Of a stretch of 64,000 nucleotides of DNA, positions 8,498-16,454 are shown piece after piece. Below the pieces are notes generated by a model, which saw only the letters and a program-made list of their open reading frames with translations, did not search any database and was not told the origin of the DNA. The position numbers were made by a program, and so were the translations under genes. The stretch spans positions 80,637 to 144,636 of the forward strand of contig CAWDEY010000017.1 in NCBI GenBank assembly GCA_963801505.1. The letters are read 5' to 3'. Source of the DNA: JAOUFP01 sp963801505 (GTDB taxonomy: Bacteria > Nitrospirota > Thermodesulfovibrionia > Thermodesulfovibrionales > UBA6898). Position 1 is the stretch's first letter; every line of letters starts with the position of its first letter.

Positions 8498-9785
8498 ATG
8501 CCTGCAAACCGCCTTCCTTCAACAGATGGTTTTTTACCAATAACTCAGCCACTTCCCTGATTATCGTGAACCTGATGCCCGATTTGTCCGATATATCCAG
8601 TAAAGTGTGTTTTCCGTCCGAGAAATTCAGGACCCAGAGCATCGCAATTTCTTTTGATTTTCCGCCTTTTTCACCACCTATAGACTTATAGAGTCCTCTT
8701 TTGCCCAACTGGGGCTCACACTTCGGATTCTGATTCAGAAAACGGGTATTGTTTTCGAGAACAAAGAGAACGTCCGAGTATCTTGCCAATGACTCTTCGA
8801 GATATGCGGGACGCACCAATTCCAGGTCGTCGGCGGACGTGTGGTACTCAGGATAACAGCCGTGGGGCGTCCGCATAAGACATCCTACCGGAAGATCAAT
8901 CCCCGGTGAGCAGTACTGCCGCTCATCATAACCAAAGGGAATAAACTCCTGAATTTCATAAGTCTGTCCTGATGTCTTGAGAACATGGTTGACTGCCCTG
9001 TCGATCTCGGCGTCCCCCCGGCGGCTTTTCTTGTAAGTGAATTTACCCGGATCTCCAAGGCATGCTGCCACCAGGCCGTGTTTGATCGCCGACAGCTTTT
9101 TTTCATTCAGGGAAAGCCAGGTGATGGAGCCGATGGTGCCGGGGATGAAGAGGAAACGGTACGAATACCTGCGGGGCAGTTTTGCAACCTGCTTCGCGAG
9201 ATAGACAGCCAGAACGATGCCGGAAAGGTTATCGTTGCACAAAGACGGATGACAGATATGAGTTGAAATTAATATTTCCTGTGGTGTATCACCCTTAATG
9301 AAATACTCTCCATAAGTTAGATGTCCGCTCTCAAGCGACGCATCAATGACGACTTCGTAGTCGCCTTCCTGAAGTCCTGCATACTGGCTGTGGCTCATGC
9401 AAAAACCCCAGTTCTCCGAGTAATAGGAAGTCCGATAGGGGACCCAATCAGGATGCTCAGGGTCCGTAAACAGATGTTCCTTCAGCTCCGACAGGGACAC
9501 TTTCTTCGAAACAGGAGAGCTGTAGCCTAAGACATGTAGATTATTTTTCATGAAATCGATTATCTTTTCACCAGCTGAATTCTTCACATAGGCATTTCTG
9601 ATATTCCACTCGTTTGGGACGGTCCAGTCAAAGACTTTTGTCCCGGAGGGGACCTCGTGGACCGACAGCGGGATATGCTGCCTGAGGATAGAGAGTGTCT
9701 CCCTGACCCCATCTCCCGTTATGCTCCGCGTGACAGGAAAAAGAATTGAGATCAATTCGTACATCTCTTTGCCGATGTCCGTCAT
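8490..9785 (-). CDS. DUF4910 domain-containing aminopeptidase-like protein
   Basis: 431 residues. The N-terminal part starts with LFPVTRSITGDGVRETL, a hallmark of the DUF4910 family found in polysaccharide loci. The body resembles M28-type metallopeptidases, with a possible zinc set in STHICHPSLCNDNLSG (residues about 195-210), the PGTIGS motif and a later EYHTS. The C-terminal 80 residues look like a winged-helix domain. The ATG at 9785 overlaps the rfbC stop as TGATG, so it was preferred over the longer frame. The family has no firmly known reaction; removal or transfer of an amino-acid substituent on a sugar is a guess. Confidence 0.82.
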   Translation of the reverse strand: MTDIGKEMYELISILFPVTRSITGDGVRETLSILRQHIPLSVHEVPSGTKVFDWTVPNEWNIRNAYVKNSAGEKIIDFMKNNLHVLGYSSPVSKKVSLSELKEHLFTDPEHPDWVPYRTSYYSENWGFCMSHSQYAGLQEGDYEVVIDASLESGHLTYGEYFIKGDTPQEILISTHICHPSLCNDNLSGIVLAVYLAKQVAKLPRRYSYRFLFIPGTIGSITWLSLNEKKLSAIKHGLVAACLGDPGKFTYKKSRRGDAEIDRAVNHVLKTSGQTYEIQEFIPFGYDERQYCSPGIDLPVGCLMRTPHGCYPEYHTSADDLELVRPAYLEESLARYSDVLFVLENNTRFLNQNPKCEPQLGKRGLYKSIGGEKGGKSKEIAMLWVLNFSDGKHTLLDISDKSGIRFTIIREVAELLVKNHLLKEGGLQAYE

Positions 9786-10315
9786 CAGCAACCGAAATCC
9801 GGATAGCTCCGGTCCTTTTCGGAGATGAGGGCGACCTTGTCCGGCCAGATGATCCCGAACGTTGGATCGTCCCATCTCACACCTCTCGCATAATCAGGCA
9901 TATAGAACTCCGACATCTGATAAAAAACTTCGGTATTGTCCTGGAGTGTCAGAAAACCATGAACTAAGCCTTCCGGGATATAGAGCATCTTCCTGTTTTC
10001 AGCCGACAGTTCCATTGATATCCATGACTTAAAGGTATCTGACTCCGGCCTGAGGTCAACAATCACATCATAAATTGCCCCTGCCGTGCATCTGACCAAT
10101 TTAGCTTCTTCGTGGGGAGCAGCCTGATAATGCAGGCCTCTCAAGGTTCCTTTTTTCCTGTTGAATGATATATTGCATTGTGCCATATTTGGATTAAGCC
10201 CATGCGCTTTAAATTCTTTTTGACACCATGTCCTGGCAAAAAAACCGCGATCATCGCTTAATTGTTCAGGGTCGATGATAAATGCACCCTTTAACCTTGT
10301 TTCCTTAAAGATCAT
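9785..10315 (-). CDS. rfbC: dTDP-4-dehydrorhamnose 3,5-epimerase family (RfbC)
   Basis: Cupin epimerase acting on a 4-keto-6-deoxy nucleotide sugar. 176 residues with DDRGFFARTWC near the N-terminus, the catalytic His in KGTLRGLHYQ, KLVRCTAGAIYDVIVDLR and a PEGLVHGFLTL segment. The chosen ATG at 10315 overlaps the upstream methyltransferase stop as ATGA. The neighbours (cytidylyltransferase, C-methyltransferase, epimerase) suggest the substrate is a CDP- rather than dTDP-linked sugar, so the product name from the family may not fit exactly. Confidence 0.9.
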   Translation of the reverse strand: MIFKETRLKGAFIIDPEQLSDDRGFFARTWCQKEFKAHGLNPNMAQCNISFNRKKGTLRGLHYQAAPHEEAKLVRCTAGAIYDVIVDLRPESDTFKSWISMELSAENRKMLYIPEGLVHGFLTLQDNTEVFYQMSEFYMPDYARGVRWDDPTFGIIWPDKVALISEKDRSYPDFGC

Positions 10316-11553
10316 GCGTATACCTTTACTTCGGGAATAAAGACCACGAATTTCCCTCCCCACTCTCTGATAAACGACATCTGGTCCATGATCTCCTCTT
10401 TCAGGTTCCAGGGAAGGATAACGAGATAATCGGGTTTCCTCTCGCCTATTTTGTCAGGCTGGTATATGGGGATATGCGTCCCCGGCAAATAAAGATTCTG
10501 TTTATGAGGACTACGGTCGACGGTAAAGTCGATGAAATCAGACCTGATTCCGCAGTAATTGAGAAGAGTATTCCCCTTTGCCGGTGCTCCGTATGCTGCT
10601 ATCGATTTTCCTCTCCTCTTTTCCTCAATCAGAAAAGTCAGAATCTCTCTTTTCGTTTCCTTGACCTTTTCATTAAATGAATGATAACAGTCCAGGTTCG
10701 CAAAGCCAAAGGACGCCTCCTTCTTCCTTAAATCAAAGACCCTTTGTTCGACCGGTCTGGAACTCTCCCCGGTATGACGTGCATAGATGCGCAGAGAGCC
10801 TCCATGCGTGGGGAGTTCATCTACGTCAAAAAGAGTAAGCCCATGACTAGTGAAGACCTTTTCGACAGAATGAAGTGATAGATAGGAATAATGTTCATGA
10901 TAGATAGTATCAAACTGGTTTGAATTCATAAGACGCATCAGGTGGGGAAATTCCATCGTGATTATACCGTTGGGTCTCAGAACGATCTTCATCCCCGCCA
11001 CAAAGTCATTGATGTCCGGCACATGGGCCAGAACGTTATTGCCAAGAAGAAGGTCTGCAAGCTTTCCCTCATCAGCCAATTTCTGAGCAGTCTCTGTTCC
11101 GAAGAATTTGACGAGAGTTGGAATACCTGCCTCCAGGGCAGCCTTCGCCACATTTTTTGCAGGTTCAATGCCCAAAACAGGTATGTCCTTCTCCTTAAAG
11201 TACTGGAGGAGATATCCGTCGTTACTGGCAATTTCGACAACCTGGCTCCCGGAATTAAAGCCGAAACGATCAATCATGAGATTTGTATAAGCCTTCGCAT
11301 GTTTCAGCCACGAATCAGAATAGGAAGAAAAGTAAGCGTAATCGCTGAAAATCTCCTCAGGTGACTGAACCTCTGGTAACTGAACGAGATAGCATGCGTC
11401 GCAAACATAAACGCAGAGTGGATAGTGAGGTTCCATCTTTTGGAGCTGTTCCGACTTTAGATAGGAATTTGCCAGTGGCGATACTCCCAGATCCACGAAG
11501 ACGTGATTTAACGGAGATTTACAAAAACGGCATGCATTTTCAGCGCAAGTCAT
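10312..11553 (-). CDS. Sugar C-methyltransferase (class I SAM-dependent, TylCIII/Cys4 type)
   Basis: 413 residues in three parts, as in NDP-hexose C-methyltransferases. The N-terminal zinc-binding domain has CRFC and CDAC (residues about 9-60). A central SAM domain has VVEIASNDGYLLQYF and GIEPAKNVA, then YHEHYSYLS, with the catalytic histidine region typical of 3-C-methyltransferases. The C-terminal Rossmann-like domain has AAYGAPAKGNTLLNY. It would add a methyl group to a keto-sugar carbon to give a branched sugar. It overlaps rfbC by 4 bases. Confidence 0.9.
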   Translation of the reverse strand: MTCAENACRFCKSPLNHVFVDLGVSPLANSYLKSEQLQKMEPHYPLCVYVCDACYLVQLPEVQSPEEIFSDYAYFSSYSDSWLKHAKAYTNLMIDRFGFNSGSQVVEIASNDGYLLQYFKEKDIPVLGIEPAKNVAKAALEAGIPTLVKFFGTETAQKLADEGKLADLLLGNNVLAHVPDINDFVAGMKIVLRPNGIITMEFPHLMRLMNSNQFDTIYHEHYSYLSLHSVEKVFTSHGLTLFDVDELPTHGGSLRIYARHTGESSRPVEQRVFDLRKKEASFGFANLDCYHSFNEKVKETKREILTFLIEEKRRGKSIAAYGAPAKGNTLLNYCGIRSDFIDFTVDRSPHKQNLYLPGTHIPIYQPDKIGERKPDYLVILPWNLKEEIMDQMSFIREWGGKFVVFIPEVKVYA

Positions 11554-11556
11554 CTC

Positions 11557-12618
11557 TCAGCCTCCCCTGTATTTATTGTTCCAATCCAGTTTTTCGGTAA
11601 GAAGGTTCCTGTTTCTCAGGTGTGTCAGGACCTTCAGTCTCATGAACCTGGAATTGCGAAAATCCTCATCACCGAATTTCATGGCTTCAAGCCCTTCTTT
11701 AAGCCCCCTGATCGTAGTAATCAGGTCAACCTGCGGCTGGTAATCAGGGGCCAGTCTTCTGAAGAGGTCAAAATTTACCCTGTAGGACCTCTTGTCAGGC
11801 TGCGCATCTTTGTTGATCGAGATCTCCAAATCAGGAATGACCTCTGATACGGCACGGGCCAGGTCCTTCACCTGATAGTTCCATTCGTCACTGCCCACAT
11901 TGACCGCTACAAAAGGTCCCCCATTGACTGCATCCCTCGCTATCGCCCAATCTATCGCTCGTGCCATGTCATTTGTGTTAATTAATGGTCTCCAGGGAGT
12001 CCCATCGCTGAGAATCGTTATCTTCTTCGACGTGACTGCTCCTGCCACAAAATCGTTTAAAACGAGGTCGAGCCGCAACCGCTCGCTCATGCCGCATGCA
12101 GTGGAGAATCTAAGGCTCGTCACCTTGAACCTTTCATCCGCCAGGGACTCCAGGTCTCTCTCGGTATATACCTTTGACTTCGCATACGCGGTGAGTGGAT
12201 TCAGTGGAGAAGTCTCATTCCTGGGACTGTCGTCAGCGGACCCGTACATGCTGCAGCTTGATGCAAAAACAAAGCTGCTGACTCCCTTTTCCCTGGCTTT
12301 TTTTGCAAGTTCGATACTCGCCCGGTGATTGATGTCGAAGGTAATTTCTTCAAAGGTATTGCCCATAGGATCATTCGAAATTCCAGCGAGGTGCACAATA
12401 GCATCAACTCCCTCCAACAATTCCACAGGGATCTTTCTGATATCTGCAAAATACTGCTGATCAACCCTGCATTCGGGAAGAATATCTGAATTAGTGAGAC
12501 AATTTGCGAAATACCCTATGTCCAGACCTACAATCTTTGAGGCGGGATACGATGACCTCAACCTTTCAACAACACACGGTCCGATGTACCCCATATTCCC
12601 GGTAATCAAGATCTTCAT
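11557..12618 (-). CDS. NAD-dependent epimerase/dehydratase family protein
   Basis: Extended SDR of 353 residues beginning KILITGNMGYIGPCVV. It has the catalytic YAKSK motif near residue 145, SSCSMYG upstream of it, and RFSTACGMS after it. It probably reduces or epimerises the methylated 4-keto sugar. The start at 12618 has a good ribosome binding site (AGGGAGA, 6-7 bases upstream); the longer frame to 12663 lacks one. It sits between an FAD oxidoreductase and the C-methyltransferase, 3 bases before the latter. Confidence 0.88.
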   Translation of the reverse strand: MKILITGNMGYIGPCVVERLRSSYPASKIVGLDIGYFANCLTNSDILPECRVDQQYFADIRKIPVELLEGVDAIVHLAGISNDPMGNTFEEITFDINHRASIELAKKAREKGVSSFVFASSCSMYGSADDSPRNETSPLNPLTAYAKSKVYTERDLESLADERFKVTSLRFSTACGMSERLRLDLVLNDFVAGAVTSKKITILSDGTPWRPLINTNDMARAIDWAIARDAVNGGPFVAVNVGSDEWNYQVKDLARAVSEVIPDLEISINKDAQPDKRSYRVNFDLFRRLAPDYQPQVDLITTIRGLKEGLEAMKFGDEDFRNSRFMRLKVLTHLRNRNLLTEKLDWNNKYRGG

Positions 12619-12678
12619 GATTTTCTCCCTAAAATATGTTTTGGTATTGTCGTACTCACTCAATAAAGAATAGTATCT

Positions 12679-13785
12679 TCAGTTTGGGATAACAGAGTTA
12701 AGCATGTTTTTTACATATAAGGCGATAGCGGGGGCTGCCGTAAGTCCGGGGGACTCAATACCAACTAGGTTGATAAAACCCGGCAAATCCTCGCTGATAA
12801 CAAAATCCCGAAACCCTTCGCCGGGCCCCTGGAGTTTCGGTCTTATGCCGGACATGTCCGGGACAATGTCCTCTCTGCGGATAAATGGGAGAAACTTCAC
12901 TGCAGCTTCATAAAACTGCTTACCCTTATCCGCGTTTACCTGGTAATCCTCTACTCTGTCGATGTAGGTTGCGTCAGGACCCAGCTTTATCCGCCCAGTC
13001 AAGTCAAGGGTCAAATGTACGCCCAATCCAATATGGTCTTTCTCGGGGACAGGGTAAACGAGTCTGCTGACAATTCCATTTTTGACGTTGCTGACACTGA
13101 AGTAATCCCCTTTACAATAGTGATGTTGATAATCTTTTCCGGACATCTTCGCAATCTTATCAGACTGTAGACCTGCGGCGTTGATTACTTTTTCTGTGAC
13201 AAATTCGAAGTGCTCACCTTCCTGATTCACCGTATCCACTCTGTATCCACTCCCGAGCGGCTCGATCCCGACAACCTCTGTCCCGTAAACGATTTCTGCT
13301 CCTTCCGTGCGGGCACTGCGAAGGTAATAATCCATAAGGGCATGAGCACTCAGGATGCCAGTGTCAGGAGAGAGAAGCCCTCCTACTGCCGTGATATTCG
13401 GCTCCATTTCCCTGATTTGACTTTTAGAAACCATTGATACCGAGGATGCTCCGTTTCGTAGCGCGTTTTCCATGAGCTGTGAAATCTCCTGCATCTCATT
13501 TTCTGACGTAGCGATAATGAGTTTCCCGATTTTCTTAAAAGGTATTTGATTTCCCATGCAGGTTTCATACAGACGTTGTCTGCCTTCCAAACAAAACCTG
13601 GCCTTTAATGAGTTGGAAGGATAATATATGCCGGCATGGATCACTTCACTATTACGGGAACTTATGCCCCTTCCGTGGAAAACATTTCTCTCCAGGATAA
13701 AGACGTTTAGCCTACTGTCAGCCAGTTCTGAAGCAATCGCCAGACCGATGACCCCAGCTCCAATAATTGTTATATCAGCATCCAT
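12679..13785 (-). CDS. FAD-dependent oxidoreductase, L-2-hydroxyglutarate oxidase-like (LhgO)
   Basis: 368-residue DAO-fold flavoprotein. It has the FAD motif TIIGAGVIGLAIASEL, the GISSRNSEVIHAGIYYP segment typical of LhgO relatives, VINAAGL and the C-terminal SGIRPKL and GIESPGLTAAPAIA motifs. The family oxidises L-2-hydroxyacids such as 2-hydroxyglutarate. Its place in a sugar operon together with a 2-hydroxyacid dehydrogenase may mean it handles a hydroxyacid used as a glycan substituent, which is inference only. It lies 80 bases after rfbF in the same direction. Confidence 0.85.
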   Translation of the reverse strand: MDADITIIGAGVIGLAIASELADSRLNVFILERNVFHGRGISSRNSEVIHAGIYYPSNSLKARFCLEGRQRLYETCMGNQIPFKKIGKLIIATSENEMQEISQLMENALRNGASSVSMVSKSQIREMEPNITAVGGLLSPDTGILSAHALMDYYLRSARTEGAEIVYGTEVVGIEPLGSGYRVDTVNQEGEHFEFVTEKVINAAGLQSDKIAKMSGKDYQHHYCKGDYFSVSNVKNGIVSRLVYPVPEKDHIGLGVHLTLDLTGRIKLGPDATYIDRVEDYQVNADKGKQFYEAAVKFLPFIRREDIVPDMSGIRPKLQGPGEGFRDFVISEDLPGFINLVGIESPGLTAAPAIALYVKNMLNSVIPN

Positions 13786-13864
13786 ATAGTGATCCCAAAG
13801 GACATCTTCATACCTTTTTTGATGGTAATGGTTTGAAATAGTTTGAATAAGAGACTTTTTTTTG

Positions 13865-14635
13865 TTACCATATTTTCCAGGATGCTTGTCCTGAGTTCCA
13901 CATCTCCTCCAGAGTATTTTTTTCCTTTAACGTATCCATGCATGACCAAAAGCCATAATGACGATAGCCCATCAACTCACCGTCGCGGGAAAGACGTTCT
14001 ATCGGGCCTCGTTCCCATATTGTTTCATCTTTCTCAATATAGTCGATCACTTTTGAATTAAGCACAAAGTATCCGCCATTTATCCACCCTTCGGCTGCCT
14101 CAGGTTTTTCATAAAAATCAGTTATTTGGTCACCTTCAAAGCTGATTCTGCCAAAACGAGAGGGAGAACGAACAGTCGTAACGGTTGCAAGCTTGCCATG
14201 TGATTTGTGAAATTCATACAAGGTATTGATATTTATATCAGCAACACCGTCACCGTAGGTAAACATAAAGTCTTCGTCTTCGTCTAACCAGCTCTTGAGC
14301 CTTTTGAGACGTCCTCCAGTCTGTGTATGCAATCCTGTATCGATAATGTGGGCCTTCCAATTGGGCTGCTTGCCTTCATGAATGGTCGTTTTCCCTGTAG
14401 TCAAATCAACAGTTATATCATTGTTAATGGCATAAAAATTCAGAAAGTACTCCTTGATCACCTCGGCTTTGTACCCGGCAGCAATGATGAACTCGTTTAT
14501 TCCGTGAGCGGAGTATATATTCATGATGTGCCAGAGAATAGGCTTGCCTCCGATTTCCACCATTGGCTTGGGACGTATGGTAGTTTCTTCTGCTAATCTG
14601 GTGCCGAGCCCCCCAGCTAAAATAACAGTCTTCAT
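13865..14635 (-). CDS. rfbF: Glucose-1-phosphate cytidylyltransferase (RfbF)
   Basis: Makes CDP-glucose from CTP and glucose-1-phosphate, the entry to CDP-dideoxyhexose sugars. 256 residues with the pyrophosphorylase start VILAGGLGTRLAEET, RPKPMVEIGG, the TYGDGVAD metal-binding motif near residue 130 and GWINGGYFV. It is the first gene of the long minus-strand operon and follows a leader of about 260 bases containing a candidate sigma-54 promoter. The usual next enzyme, CDP-glucose 4,6-dehydratase, is not in this window. Confidence 0.93.
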   Translation of the reverse strand: MKTVILAGGLGTRLAEETTIRPKPMVEIGGKPILWHIMNIYSAHGINEFIIAAGYKAEVIKEYFLNFYAINNDITVDLTTGKTTIHEGKQPNWKAHIIDTGLHTQTGGRLKRLKSWLDEDEDFMFTYGDGVADININTLYEFHKSHGKLATVTTVRSPSRFGRISFEGDQITDFYEKPEAAEGWINGGYFVLNSKVIDYIEKDETIWERGPIERLSRDGELMGYRHYGFWSCMDTLKEKNTLEEMWNSGQASWKIW

Positions 14636-14906
14636 GAGATCACCTCTTTACTTTTCTTAGTTCACTTCTGTCAGATAAAACATCGCCGCTTCTTTAAACA
14701 TATTTGTCGCAATAATTAGCGGCAGACAATATGTATTTCCCCTCAATATTGTCCTGGAGCCATTTCCTCCATGGAATAAAAATGGCTTTCTCGTGCTTCC
14801 ATGAAATCTTTCGAAACGTTTGCAGAGATCTCAATTTAAAGGCGCGCTCCGCCATTTGAGTTACATTGTAGCAATCAACAGGGGAGAGTATTCCCGGCTA
14901 ATATTC

Positions 14907-14923
14907 AGCAAATGCTATGCCAG
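14907..14923 (-). promoter_or_regulatory. Candidate sigma-54 promoter for the rfbF operon
   Basis: Read on the minus strand, CTGGCATAGCATTTGCT matches the -24/-12 consensus with the exact GG-N10-GC spacing. Transcription would start near 14895, about 260 bases before rfbF. The rest of the 14636-15113 intergenic region shows no gene; it is AT-rich with no clear terminator. A sigma-54 activator gene lies immediately upstream. Confidence 0.7.
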
Positions 14924-15113
14924 AATCTTCACGGCGCAAATGAGGCACTTCCAATAAAATATGTATCCATTCGACACGCTATTGACATTTTTTTTGTTAC
15001 CAATGGACACATTTTTTATGAAACAAGAGAGCAATAAATTGAACATTTCTTTTGCATTTTTGCCTGGCTTTATATGACACGCGGTAAATCATCTCCAGGA
15101 GAACGGAGACTGC

Positions 15114-16454
15114 TCAGATTTGACATTCTCTCAGGCGTTTATACATCGCCTTCCTCGATATACCGAGTAGCCTGGAGGCCTTGGACTTATTTCCCTTGCA
15201 TGCCTGCAGTGCATTCTTCAGTGCCTCCATCTCCATTTCTTTGAAGGTCTTCAGTACATTAGGATTGCTTTGTATACTTATGCCGGAAAGTACTTCTTCC
15301 GGTAGTTCCTTGAGAGTAATTTTATCTCCTGCCGCAAGAATCACTGCTCTTTCAACAATATTTCTGAGTTGCCTCACATTTCCAGGCCAGGAATACTGCT
15401 CGAAGGTTTTTATCACTTCTTCCGATATGCTCAGGGACTTCTTCTCCTTTGCACAGAATTCATTCATAAAGGAAGAAAACAATAAAGTGATATCATCTTT
15501 TCTCTCCCTAAGGGGAGGCACTGATATTTCTATCTGGTTTATCCGGTAAAACAGATCTTCCCTGAAATTGCCATTCCTGACTTCTTTCCTTAAATCGCGT
15601 TTTGTGGCGGATATGAGCTGAAAATCGGCTTTGACATTGTCGCCGCTTTCAAGGGACTGAAGTTCTTTATCCCGGATGACCCTGAAGAGTTTTGCCTGCA
15701 GTGAGAGTTCCAGATCACCTATCTCCTCGAGGAATAACGTGCCGCTTGAGGCCTCTTCAAACTTCCCCGTCCTCTTTGAGAATGCGCCGGGGAAGACCCC
15801 TCTCTCGCAGCCGAAGAGTTCCGACTCTATGAGCTCCTTTGGCAGGGCGGAACAGTTAAAGGCGATGAACGGCCCACCTGTTTCCCCACAGCAATTGATT
15901 GTTCTTGCTATAAGCTCTTTGCCTGTCCCTGTCTCCCCGCAGACCAGGACCGTTTTGTCTGAGTCCTTGACCGCTTCAATGAGATCAAATATTTTGAGCA
16001 TTACGGCTGAATTGCCGATAAGGCGATAACGTGTATCCGCACCTGCAAGCATGTTCTTCAGCGACTCGAGTTCCAACTTCATCAGCCGCTGCTCCACGGC
16101 TCTGTCCAGGACCCCTTTAAGGCAGAGGTAGTCAGGAGGTCTTTTAAAGTAACAGAAAGCACCGCTTGGCATGTGCGATGGAGCCTGTTCAGCAAGTCTG
16201 CAGGCAGACAGGAGGATAACCGGGACAGAGGGATGGCTCTCTGCTACATATTCATATAAATACCGGCCGTCACTGCATTGCATCTCTACCCCGGCGATGA
16301 TTGCAGAGATATTATCTCTCCGGATCAGGTCGATAGCGGTTTCCACATCTGCAGAATCGTAGACATCATATCCATCTTCGGACAGGGTATCGGAGAATTC
16401 CCTGGCGAAACCAGGTTCGTTATCCACAATTAAAACTTTTTGTCTGGCTATCAT
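15114..16454 (-). CDS. NtrC-family sigma-54 regulator with degenerate receiver and GAFTGA loop
   Basis: 446 residues: receiver-like domain (1-120), AAA+ domain (about 140-370), C-terminal Fis-type helix-turn-helix (KSKASRLLGISRKAMYKRL). Walker A GETGTGKE (173-180) is intact. Three key positions deviate. The receiver phospho-acceptor slot is Gly55 (AIIAGVEM), the sigma-54 contact loop reads GVFPGA (219-224) instead of GAFTGA, and the Walker B reads FLEEIG instead of FLDEIG. It starts in ATGA overlap with the CapD-like gene, so it belongs to the polysaccharide operon. It may be a phosphorylation-independent or impaired regulator. Confidence 0.88.
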   Translation of the reverse strand: MIARQKVLIVDNEPGFAREFSDTLSEDGYDVYDSADVETAIDLIRRDNISAIIAGVEMQCSDGRYLYEYVAESHPSVPVILLSACRLAEQAPSHMPSGAFCYFKRPPDYLCLKGVLDRAVEQRLMKLELESLKNMLAGADTRYRLIGNSAVMLKIFDLIEAVKDSDKTVLVCGETGTGKELIARTINCCGETGGPFIAFNCSALPKELIESELFGCERGVFPGAFSKRTGKFEEASSGTLFLEEIGDLELSLQAKLFRVIRDKELQSLESGDNVKADFQLISATKRDLRKEVRNGNFREDLFYRINQIEISVPPLRERKDDITLLFSSFMNEFCAKEKKSLSISEEVIKTFEQYSWPGNVRQLRNIVERAVILAAGDKITLKELPEEVLSGISIQSNPNVLKTFKEMEMEALKNALQACKGNKSKASRLLGISRKAMYKRLRECQI

